Shown here one piece after another: positions 1-5,893 of a stretch of 15,849 bases of DNA. This stretch comes from an uncultured Steroidobacter sp. (lineage in GTDB: Bacteria > Pseudomonadota > Gammaproteobacteria > Steroidobacterales > Steroidobacteraceae), in contig CAMLEO010000159.1 in NCBI GenBank assembly GCA_946478975.1, positions 1 to 15,849 on the forward strand, in the 5' to 3' direction. Each line of letters begins with the position of its first letter. Within the stretch, counting starts at the first letter, position 1. Below the pieces are notes generated by a model. The model was not told where the DNA came from. It did not search any database and saw only the letters and a list, made by a program, of their open reading frames with translations. Made by a program: the position numbers and the translations under genes.

Positions 1-2
1 TG

Positions 3-557
3 CCTGATGTTCCGGGCTTTGCCGAAGGCTGGGGCACGTCCATCGTGCCCTGCCCCTATTGCGACGGCTTTGAAGTCGCCGGCCAGCATTGGGGTCTCGT
101 CTGGTCCGGCCCACAGTCGCACCAGTCTGCCAGGCTGTTCCACGATTGGACTGACACGTTGACTGTCTTCGCGGATGGTCACGACATTCCTTCCGATATC
201 CGGGCCGATCTGGCGCGCCGGAAGATACCCGTCGTCGATGGCCGGATCGTCGAGATCGCCCATCACAAGGGCCATATCACCACCGTCAATCTCGATACCC
301 GCCGCAATATCGCGGTCGACGTCCTGTTCGCCCATCCGCGCAACAAGCCGTCCTCGAGCCTGCATGAATCACTGGGCCTCGCCACGGTCGATACGCCCGT
401 CGGCATCGCCCTCAAGGTCGACGAGCGCCGCCAAACCAGCATGCCCGGCATCTACGCCGGCGGCGACCTCGCCACCACCTTCTTGCCCTCGGTCACCCTG
501 GCATCATCGCAGGGCGCGATGGCGGGTATCTTCGCCCAGCAATCGATGCTGGTTTGA
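3..557 (+). CDS. Thioredoxin-reductase-like NAD(P)/FAD-dependent oxidoreductase, 5'-truncated by the window edge
   Basis: The C-terminal part of a two-domain flavoprotein; the reading frame is open from base 3, so the N-terminal FAD-binding half lies outside the window. The start of the visible part reads PDVPGFAEGWG followed by PCPYCDGFE, the redox CxxC region of the thioredoxin-reductase-like family (often seen as CPYCHGYE). The C-terminal PGIYAGGDLAT is the conserved FAD-contacting GD segment, followed by a typical SQGAMAG helix. The NADP-binding glycine motif is degenerate (GLVWSGPQS). Such proteins pass electrons from NAD(P)H through FAD to a disulfide or small thiol substrate. It is followed by the thiol-sensor/soxCD genes, so a role in sulfur or redox metabolism is reasonable but is inference. 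The family call is firm; the substrate is unknown. Confidence 0.85.
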   Translation, partial: PDVPGFAEGWGTSIVPCPYCDGFEVAGQHWGLVWSGPQSHQSARLFHDWTDTLTVFADGHDIPSDIRADLARRKIPVVDGRIVEIAHHKGHITTVNLDTRRNIAVDVLFAHPRNKPSSSLHESLGLATVDTPVGIALKVDERRQTSMPGIYAGGDLATTFLPSVTLASSQGAMAGIFAQQSMLV

Positions 558-581
558 GAGCAAGTCGATCGGTTGAGCCTT

Positions 582-611
582 TTGACACGCCTGCGCCGAG
601 GCGGCTATTCT
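582..611 (+). promoter_or_regulatory. Sigma-70-like promoter of the ArsR-family gene
   Basis: A perfect -35 TTGACA (582-587) is followed after 18 bp by TATTCT (606-611, four of six matches to the -10 consensus). Transcription would start near 617-620, directly inside the inverted repeat at 612-633, so a repressor bound there would block initiation. Seen by eye, not tested. Confidence 0.55.
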
Positions 612-633
612 TTATTCGTCGAATTACGAACGA
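612..633. promoter_or_regulatory. Operator-like inverted repeat upstream of the ArsR-family gene
   Basis: TTATTCGT, 6 bp, then ACGAACGA: an 8-6-8 inverted repeat with two mismatches in the right arm. Its first 19 bases recur exactly as the reverse complement inside the site before soxC (982-1003). It lies immediately after the -10 hexamer. ArsR-family dimers bind such dyads, so autorepression is the likely role. Confidence 0.7.
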
Positions 634-643
634 TGAATGAAAC

Positions 644-967
644 TTGCGCGCCAGCACCCGACAAAGCAGAGCCTCGCATCGAGCGTCTTCGCGCCAGCAA
701 CTGGACGAGGAGGCGTTGGCAGCGCTGTGCAAGGCGTTGGCGCACCCGGCACGGGTGAAGCTGCTGAACTACCTTGCAGATTACGGCACGTGCTATTTCG
801 GCAAGCTCACGGACGTTCTGCCGTTGGCGCCGTCCACAGTTTCTCAGCATGTGACCGCGTTGAAGGAAGCCGGCCTGATCTCGGCCTGCGACGACGGCAC
901 GCGTACCTGTTATTGCGTCAATGTCGAACGCCTGGCCGCGTTGAAGAAGATGATCGCGGCGCTGTGA
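644..967 (+). CDS. ArsR-family HTH repressor, SoxR/BigR-like candidate
   Basis: A winged-helix repressor of 107 aa from a TTG start. The helix 1/2 region reads CKALAHPARVKLLNYL (residues 29-44), and the recognition helix is in LAPSTVSQHVTALKEAGLI (61-79), both diagnostic of ArsR. Five cysteines are present: C29, C50 (YGTCYF), C82, C89 and C91 (TCYCVN). C50 sits near the metal/thiol site of classical ArsR, and a Cys pair in the wing and last helix is common in thiol- or sulfane-sulfur-sensing members. The gene lies just before soxCD, and matching palindromes precede both it and soxC, so it probably represses sox genes like Paracoccus SoxR (inference). The start is uncertain: TTG 644 has no clear ribosome site, while ATG 633 opens another frame encoding a plausible leader (MNETCAPAPDKAEP). 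A frameshift or a longer natural protein is therefore possible. Confidence 0.85.
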   Translation: MRASTRQSRASHRASSRQQLDEEALAALCKALAHPARVKLLNYLADYGTCYFGKLTDVLPLAPSTVSQHVTALKEAGLISACDDGTRTCYCVNVERLAALKKMIAAL

Positions 968-981
968 TTTTTTTGGCCGAA

Positions 982-1003
982 TTATTCGTAATTCGACGAA
1001 TAA
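982..1003. promoter_or_regulatory. Perfect operator-like inverted repeat upstream of soxC
   Basis: TTATTCGT, 6 bp (AATTCG), ACGAATAA: a perfect 8-bp dyad in the 56-bp gap between the repressor and soxC. It contains the inverted copy of the site at 612-633. It implies that the same ArsR-type protein acts at a separate soxCD promoter, or blocks elongation from upstream. I see no good -35/-10 pair next to it. Confidence 0.7.
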
Positions 1004-1023
1004 CGAGCGAGTGAGTGAGGACG

Positions 1024-2250
1024 ATGAAGTCACGAACGAATGGTGCATCGGCGGCGAGATTGACCAGGCGTTCTTTCGTAGGCGCCGGCTCGATCGCCAT
1101 TGCCTCGATTCCTGCTGTGGCCGGCGCAGAGGGAATTCGTACTCTCGGCGCACCGAGGCGCGAATATGGCGACAGGTCGCCGTTCGAGCGGTCGGCTCGC
1201 TTGTTTCCACAGTCATCGACGCCCGTGACGGGGTCGAGCCGCTCACCGCTGCAGGATCAGTTTGGAATCATCACGCCCTCATCGTTGCACTTCGAGCGTC
1301 ATCACTCTGGTGTTCCGACGCTCGATCCGGCGAGTCACGAACTTGCCATCCATGGTCTCGTGGAGCGGCCGCAGCGCTTTTCGATGAGCGCATTGCGCAG
1401 GTTGCCGTCGGTATCTCGCATTCATTTCATCGAGTGCGGCGGCAATGCAGGCCGCGAACATCGAGGCAATCCAGGCGCTACCGTCCAGCAAAGTCACGGT
1501 CTGGTCAGCTGCAGCGAATGGACCGGTGTCCGACTCAGCACGTTGCTGAGTGAAGTGGGCCTGAAGCCAGCGGCAAAATGGATTCTGGCCGAAGGCGCGG
1601 ACGCCTCACGTCACGCTCGCAGCATTCCGCTTGCGAAAGCGCTCGATGACGTGCTGGTCGTCTATGGTCAGAACGGTGAGGCGCTGCGACCGGAGCAGGG
1701 CTATCCGCTGCGTCTTCTCGCGCCCGGCTGGGAAGGCAATGTGAGCGTCAAGTGGCTCCATCGTCTTCACGTCATCGATCAACCGATGATGACGCGTGAC
1801 GAAGCGGCGAGTTACACCGATCTCATGCCCGATGGCAAAGCGCGCGCTTTCAGCTTCGAGATGGAAGCCAACTCCGTTATCACTTCGCCCTCCGGCGGTC
1901 AGCGCGTGGACAGTCACGGCTGGATCGAGATCTCGGGTCTGGCTTGGTCCGGCCGAGGGCGCATCGAGCAGGTGGATGTTTCCACAAACGGTGGAGCGAC
2001 CTGGTCGCGTGCCGAACTGCAAGCTCCGATTCTGAGCAAAGCATTTACACGCTTTCGGTTGCCCTGGAGGTGGGACGGGCAAGAGACCATTCTCGTCTCC
2101 AGGTCACGCGACGAGAGCGGATACATTCAACCGTCGCGGCAAGCGATCGTCGCCGTACGCGGAATGAAAGAAGGTCCGGACGGTTTCAATCATTTCAACG
2201 GTATGAAGCCATGGAAGCTCGGATCCGACGGGCAGGTGACTCATGTTTGA
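1024..2250 (+). CDS. soxC: Sulfite/sulfane dehydrogenase molybdopterin subunit SoxC
   Basis: Molybdopterin subunit of the SoxCD sulfane dehydrogenase, a periplasmic enzyme that oxidises protein-bound sulfane sulfur in the Sox thiosulfate pathway. About 408 aa, close to the family length. The N-terminus carries a twin-arginine signal (TRRSFVGAG then a hydrophobic stretch ending AVAGA), so it is exported folded with its cofactor. SoxC-typical segments follow: QFGIITPSSLHFERHHSG, RIHFIECGGN with the probable Mo-ligating Cys (about residue 138), SCSEWTGV, and GEALRPEQGYPLRLL. A C-terminal sulfite-oxidase dimerisation domain includes EISGLAWSGRG and DVSTNGGATW. ATG 1024 is chosen; in-frame GTG 1015 would add three residues, and neither has an ideal ribosome site. 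The 3' end overlaps soxD by 8 nt, so the two are co-translated. No soxXYZAB is visible here. Confidence 0.92.
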   Translation: MKSRTNGASAARLTRRSFVGAGSIAIASIPAVAGAEGIRTLGAPRREYGDRSPFERSARLFPQSSTPVTGSSRSPLQDQFGIITPSSLHFERHHSGVPTLDPASHELAIHGLVERPQRFSMSALRRLPSVSRIHFIECGGNAGREHRGNPGATVQQSHGLVSCSEWTGVRLSTLLSEVGLKPAAKWILAEGADASRHARSIPLAKALDDVLVVYGQNGEALRPEQGYPLRLLAPGWEGNVSVKWLHRLHVIDQPMMTRDEAASYTDLMPDGKARAFSFEMEANSVITSPSGGQRVDSHGWIEISGLAWSGRGRIEQVDVSTNGGATWSRAELQAPILSKAFTRFRLPWRWDGQETILVSRSRDESGYIQPSRQAIVAVRGMKEGPDGFNHFNGMKPWKLGSDGQVTHV

Positions 2251-2818
2251 TCGGCACATTCTTTTCACGCTGTTGCTGGCGTCGGCGGCAATAGCCGATC
2301 CGTCTGCGTCGCAGCCATCGGATGGCGTCGATGTTCGCTATGACTTGGGTCAGCCGCTGACAGCAGATCAGATCGCATCGATGGATATTTCCGTGCTTCC
2401 AAACGGCGACGGGTTGCCAAAGGGTCAAGGCACCGCGCGCGAGGGAGCGAAGGTCTACGCAACTCACTGCGCCGCCTGCCACGGAGATCAAGGTGAAGGG
2501 CGCGGAGATTTTCCGGCGCTGGTGGGTGGGCGCGGCACGCTTGCCACGAATCAGCCATTGCTCACCGTCGGGAGTTACTGGCCAACCGCGACGACCGTGT
2601 TCGATTACGTCCGCCGCGCAATGCCATACAACACTCCTGGAGTGCTGACGGCGGACGAGGTGTATGCGGTGACGGCTTGGGTATTAGAGAAGAATGACAT
2701 TCTTCCCATGGGGAAGGTCTTGGATCGACGCACGCTCCCGAGGGTTCGTATGCCGAATCGGGATGGCTTTGTGCCTGATCCTCGTCCGGATGTCACAACC
2801 TCTGTAGACAACCAGTGA
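2243..2818 (+). CDS. soxD: SoxD-like c-type cytochrome, mono-haem
   Basis: Electron-accepting cytochrome partner of SoxC. 191 aa with an N-terminal signal peptide (hydrophobic ILFTLLLASAAIA), so periplasmic. One haem site, C76-A-A-C79-H80, with a likely axial methionine at M127 in RRAMPYNTPG, followed by the usual C-terminal helix (TADEVYAVTAWVL). Paracoccus SoxD is a larger two-haem protein; this one has only a single haem domain, as in many other sox clusters. The ATG lies inside the end of soxC (8-nt overlap), which supports tight coupling of the two subunits. SoxD is the best name from context; an isolated cytochrome c of this type could also serve a SorAB-like sulfite dehydrogenase. Confidence 0.87.
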   Translation: MFDRHILFTLLLASAAIADPSASQPSDGVDVRYDLGQPLTADQIASMDISVLPNGDGLPKGQGTAREGAKVYATHCAACHGDQGEGRGDFPALVGGRGTLATNQPLLTVGSYWPTATTVFDYVRRAMPYNTPGVLTADEVYAVTAWVLEKNDILPMGKVLDRRTLPRVRMPNRDGFVPDPRPDVTTSVDNQ

Positions 2819-3147
2819 AGCTCGCGCCGTCATGAATCAATGGCCAGCGAGTTGCGAACGGCGGGCGCTTGACTGAAGAACCGTCATCTACGCGAGATGC
2901 AGGTGAGCCGCCTTGATGGTCTTCGGATGCAGGCGAGCGATGACGAGTTCGATTTTTCGCGGGGCTCCGTCGCGCGCCAGTTCCAACTACGAGGGCGATT
3001 GAAGGCCGCCGGGCTGATCGATCATGAGCATCTGTTTTTCACCGCCGGGGGCGCCGTCATTCGGCAAGAGCCCATTGTGGGTGAGCCAGCAGCACGGTCA
3101 CGGCCTAAGATGCCACGAGCTAAACCGCTGAAAGATAAAGACTTGAT
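2819..3147. other. Gap between soxD and attL with no recognisable gene
   Basis: About 330 bp. A frame opens at ATG 2897 and runs to 3241, but it crosses the tRNA-derived repeat and reads GGTRTLDPGIM there, a well-known artefact of translating tRNA-Met. Residues before the repeat match no family I recognise. Before insertion of the element this DNA lay directly downstream of the tRNA 3' end. I see no clear terminator or promoter. Confidence 0.5.
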
Positions 3148-3192
3148 TGGTGGAAAGGGAGGGACTCGAACCCTCGACCCCGGCATTATGAG
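3148..3192. repeat. attL: displaced 3' fragment of tRNA-Met
   Basis: 45 bp identical to 13542-13586, in the same orientation. It corresponds to the tRNA-Met 3' half from the anticodon loop to the encoded CCA, on the minus strand. The 5' half of the tRNA is absent beside it, so this copy cannot form a tRNA. It is the original chromosomal 3' end pushed away by integration. Confidence 0.93.
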
Positions 3193-3214
3193 AGCGTTTT
3201 TGGGCTCTCATTGG

Positions 3215-3415
3215 TTATTCTTTAACCAGCGGCAAATCTAGCATCAACTCGCCGAAACACCGAATTTTCCAGCACTTTTCGCACTGATACCCTTTGCCCG
3301 TCATTGCTACCAATTGCGATGGCTTTATAGCACACTTGCACTTATAAGTGCTGAGAAGTTGGTCGCGGCACTTCGAATTCCGGTGGAACTGAGGTGCAAG
3401 CGTGCGGGCTATCAT
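3215..3415 (-). CDS. Possible small Cys-rich protein, divergent from the integrase
   Basis: A minus-strand frame of about 66 aa from ATG 3415 carries cysteines in zinc-binding-like spacing: KCRDQ, KCKC, then after about 18 residues QCEKC and IRC. The arrangement recalls small phage zinc fingers such as Com, but I cannot assign it. There is no visible ribosome site, and the 5' end overlaps the integrase start by 14 bp. The frame also covers a palindrome that may be an integrase or regulator site. It could equally be non-coding end DNA. Confidence 0.25.
   Translation of the reverse strand: MIARTLAPQFHRNSKCRDQLLSTYKCKCAIKPSQLVAMTGKGYQCEKCWKIRCFGELMLDLPLVKE
3338..3351. promoter_or_regulatory. 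Perfect 14-bp palindrome upstream of the integrase gene
   Basis: GCACTTATAAGTGC, ending 50 bp before the integrase start. Related CACTTGC/CACTTAC words lie beside it (3333-3339) and near the right end (13479-13485, 13490-13496, and inverted at 13525-13531). It may be an integrase arm site, an excisionase site or a repressor operator; the sequence does not decide which. Confidence 0.45.
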
Positions 3416-4601
3416 CGGTGCGAGACTGATTGCGAGTAAAGAAGCGCAGGCGGGCGTTGAACCCTTCGAGATCCGCGATACGCGGCTCCCTGGCTTCATC
3501 CTCCGTGTGCAGCCGTCTGGGATGCGCTCGTATATCGCACAGTACGGTCGAGGCAAGCGAAAGACGTTAGGGAAGGTCGGCGAGCTGACGCCGGACGAAG
3601 CGCGTGAGCGATGTCAGCGCGTGCTCGGGAACGTCGCGCATGCCCGGCCGCCGATGTTCGGCATCGATGTAGTGGACGCAGTGACGCTCGGTGCTTTCAT
3701 CGAAGAAACCTATGCACCCTGGCTGAAGGCTAACCGACCAAAGAGCGCCGGCGGGACACTGGAGCGCATCGAACGCCACTTCGCCGATTGGAAGCAACGG
3801 CCGCTCACTGACATCGATATCCACCGAGTGGAGGCGTGGAAGCTGGAGCGGTTCGGCAAGGGCATGAAGCCTGCCACCGTACGCAGGGATCTCGCGGCGC
3901 TGTCTGGTGTGCTGAGCCGTGCCGTGAAGCTCAAGAAACTCACCGCGAACCCGGTCCACGAAATCGATAAGCCGAAGATCGACCGAGCGCCCAAGGTCCG
4001 CTATCTCGATCGCGAAGAAGAGCAGCGATTGCGCGAGGCGCTGGCCGAGCGTGACGCAGAGATGATCGCCGCCCGCCACTCAGCAAACAAATGGCGCCGG
4101 GAGCGCAAGCAGGAGCCGTTGCCGGTTCTCCCGCACTTCGGTGACCACCTCACGCCGGCAGTCATCACGAGCATGAACACGGGCTTGCGTCGTGGCGAGC
4201 TCCTGGCGCTCTTATGGGTGAACGTCGATTTCAAACAGAAACACCTGACCGTCGAGGGCGGCAACGCGAAGTCGGGCGACACGCGACACATCCCGCTGAA
4301 TAGCGAAGTGCTCGACGTGCTCAAACGGTGGCGCGAGCAGCGCACTGACGAAACGCGCGTGTTTCCGATCGACACCGGCTTCAAGTCTGCATGGGGGGCG
4401 CTGCTCGAGCGCGCCAAGATTGCGAACTTCCGCTGGCATGATCAGCGGCATCACTTCGCGTCGCGGCTCGTGCAAGCCGGTGTGCCGCTCAACACCGTGC
4501 GCGAGCTGCTGGGTCATGGCTCAATGGCAATGACGTTGCGATACGCGCACCTGGCGCCCGATCAGAAGCGCGAGGCTGTTGCGCGGCTGGTGTCAACGTG
4601 A
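3402..4601 (+). CDS. int: Tyrosine site-specific integrase
   Basis: Catalyses insertion and excision of the element at tRNA-Met. 399 aa, the usual size. N-terminal arm-binding (DUF4102-like) region about 20-65 (FEIRDTRLPGFILRV), core-binding SAM-like domain about 95-180, catalytic domain about 245-395. Catalytic residues are visible: R263 in TGLRRGELL, K290 in GNAKSGDTRHIPL, H346 and R349 in WHDQRHHFAS, H372 in LLGHGS, and nucleophile Y381 in TLRYAHL. The family's usual HDLRHTF is HDQRHHF here, with Q in place of L, a small oddity next to the catalytic pair. The GTG start has a GAGG at 3391-3394 with good spacing. Its stop overlaps the next gene's start (GTGA), so the two are probably co-translated. 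Confidence 0.96.
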   Translation: MRAIIGARLIASKEAQAGVEPFEIRDTRLPGFILRVQPSGMRSYIAQYGRGKRKTLGKVGELTPDEARERCQRVLGNVAHARPPMFGIDVVDAVTLGAFIEETYAPWLKANRPKSAGGTLERIERHFADWKQRPLTDIDIHRVEAWKLERFGKGMKPATVRRDLAALSGVLSRAVKLKKLTANPVHEIDKPKIDRAPKVRYLDREEEQRLREALAERDAEMIAARHSANKWRRERKQEPLPVLPHFGDHLTPAVITSMNTGLRRGELLALLWVNVDFKQKHLTVEGGNAKSGDTRHIPLNSEVLDVLKRWREQRTDETRVFPIDTGFKSAWGALLERAKIANFRWHDQRHHFASRLVQAGVPLNTVRELLGHGSMAMTLRYAHLAPDQKREAVARLVST

Positions 4602-5290
4602 GCCGCACGCGGCTACGGTTCCCGGACGAAACGTTGCACGTCATCGAAGCAGGCTTCGACGCCGCCTACGACAAGGCACGCAACGAAGGACGCAAAGCAC
4701 TCGCGGCGTCCGATCCGCTGGTTGCGGAAGAGCGCGCCAAGTTCGTTCGGGCCATTGCACGAAGTGCTGAGCAGGGATTGAGGCTGCAGAACCTTCTTGC
4801 TCGCGCCAGTGAAAAGGAGCGCAAGCGCAAGATGGCATCGCTTGCAAAGTCGGCCGCGACCACTGCGGATACGCTGGGAAAGATTGACGATGATGCGATG
4901 GCATTCCTGGTCGCACTCATTGCGCGGCAAACCATCGGCAAGGATGCGGCACCATCATTCGAATTCATCGCCCTGATGAGGCACATTCGCTCCACCGTGG
5001 TTTCCGACTTGAAGCTGTTGAGCGAGGCAGCTTCTCGTGGGGCGAAGGAGTTGCCCGTCTATAAGATCAATCCCGCCCTCACCATCGCAATGGGCATAGA
5101 GCGCGCATTCATCGAGGCGGGCTTTGAGTTTCAAGCGGGTGAGTTCGCGAACCTGTGTCTAGAGGCGGCCTTTGCCGCGGCCGGCATCGAGCGCGAGGAC
5201 CTGAAGCACTACGTTTCAAAGGCGAAGAAGTCCGAGGTGTCCATGTCTGCACTGATTCGTCGACTAAGGGACAGCGCCGGGAGAAACTGA
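4598..5290 (+). CDS. Unknown helical cytoplasmic protein, coupled to the integrase
   Basis: 230 aa beginning at a GTG that overlaps the integrase stop by 4 nt. No signal peptide or membrane segment. It is rich in Ala, Lys, Arg and Glu and predicted mostly alpha-helical; residues about 40-90 (AEERAKFVRAIARSAEQG, EKERKRKM) could form a coiled coil. A tail reading SKAKKSEVSMSALIRRLRDSA is basic. I do not recognise the family. Coupling to int suggests an accessory recombination, excision or regulatory role, but this is only context. Confidence 0.75.
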   Translation: MSRTRLRFPDETLHVIEAGFDAAYDKARNEGRKALAASDPLVAEERAKFVRAIARSAEQGLRLQNLLARASEKERKRKMASLAKSAATTADTLGKIDDDAMAFLVALIARQTIGKDAAPSFEFIALMRHIRSTVVSDLKLLSEAASRGAKELPVYKINPALTIAMGIERAFIEAGFEFQAGEFANLCLEAAFAAAGIEREDLKHYVSKAKKSEVSMSALIRRLRDSAGRN

Positions 5291-5299
5291 GGGCCAAAA

Positions 5300-5375
5300 T
5301 TTGCCCCCTGTTTGTGTATAACAGGCGTCCTGCCGACGCCAGTATCGGCCCATCGTAATCTGTCGAAGGGGCAAA
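5300..5375 (+). promoter_or_regulatory. Leader with inverted repeat covering a ribosome-binding site
   Basis: TTTGCCCC (5300-5307) and GGGGCAAA (5368-5375) are perfect 8-bp inverted arms in the 91-bp gap before the AlpA-like gene. The right arm contains the GAAGGGG ribosome site of that gene. A weak -10-like TATAAC lies at 5317-5322 without a good -35. The repeat could be an RNA switch that hides the ribosome site, or a protein operator. Confidence 0.35.
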
Positions 5376-5381
5376 CTGGCG

Positions 5382-5675
5382 ATGGCAAAGCAGCCGGAAA
5401 AGTCGACGGGCGCAACGGCCCTGTCAGCGAATAATCGAGACGACGAACACCTCAGCGAGTACCAGGTCGAGGCGGAGTTTCCGCTTGGAGTCCCGTGGCT
5501 CCGCGCAAAGCGTCTGAAGGGTACAGCGGGCGGTGCCGACGCTGGGCCGCCGTTCTATCGGATCGGCCGCAAGATCACCTATCGCCGCGGCGATGTTCGC
5601 GCGTACTTGGAAGCACACAAGATTGATCGCTCCAAGAATGTGATGCCGGTAGTCAGCAAGTCGGCGGCGGCCTAA
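5382..5675 (+). CDS. AlpA/HTH_17-like DNA-binding protein
   Basis: 97 aa. The C-terminal half holds the MerR-like winged HTH found in AlpA and excisionases: GVPWLRAKRLKG as the helix region, then FYRIGRKITYRRGDVRAYLEAH, the hallmark wing (about residues 57-80). In P4-like satellites and Gram-negative PICIs, AlpA-type proteins activate integrase or excision genes; others act as Xis. The position between integrase and primase fits either role. GAAGGGG (5365-5371) precedes ATG 5382 at a usable distance. The N-terminal 25 residues are polar and probably disordered. Confidence 0.8.
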   Translation: MAKQPEKSTGATALSANNRDDEHLSEYQVEAEFPLGVPWLRAKRLKGTAGGADAGPPFYRIGRKITYRRGDVRAYLEAHKIDRSKNVMPVVSKSAAA

Positions 5676-5677
5676 CC

Positions 5678-5893
5678 GTGCGCGCGCAGGGCGCCGGGCC
5701 GGTGAGTCGCATCACCGGCCGCGGCAAGATCAACAAGGGGAGCCAGCGGAGTATACAGCGCTATCGACCGCCCGGCACTGGCGCGGCGCTGTGCCGTTCG
5801 TGCGATCTCATCTTCCGGCCAAAGCTTGCTCATCACGTTGTTTGTCCGCGCTGCCATCACGAAGCTCGCCGTGCTCGTGAGGTGCGCTCGTGA
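5678..5893 (+). CDS. Small zinc-ribbon protein coupled to the primase
   Basis: 71 aa from GTG 5678, two bases after the preceding stop. It carries two Cys knuckles, CRSC and CPRCH, 14 residues apart, as in a zinc ribbon. The N-terminus is basic and Gly-rich. The stop overlaps the primase GTG start (GTGA), so the two proteins are probably made together, and a nucleic-acid-binding accessory of replication is plausible. No family name can be given. Confidence 0.7.
   Translation: MRAQGAGPVSRITGRGKINKGSQRSIQRYRPPGTGAALCRSCDLIFRPKLAHHVVCPRCHHEARRAREVRS

Noticed and set aside
605..1246. Long minus-strand ORF over the ArsR gene and soxC start
   Set aside because: Shadow frame of two clear family members; Arg/Ser-rich with no domain.
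2897..3241. Forward ORF of 114 codons crossing attL
   Set aside because: It reads through the tRNA-derived repeat (GGTRTLDPGIM), a known false-protein signature, and the rest matches no family I know.
3148..3241. A second complete tRNA-Met
   Set aside because: Only the 3' half is present; the sequence after the repeat shares just a short TAACCAGC with the D-arm and cannot form the acceptor or anticodon stem.
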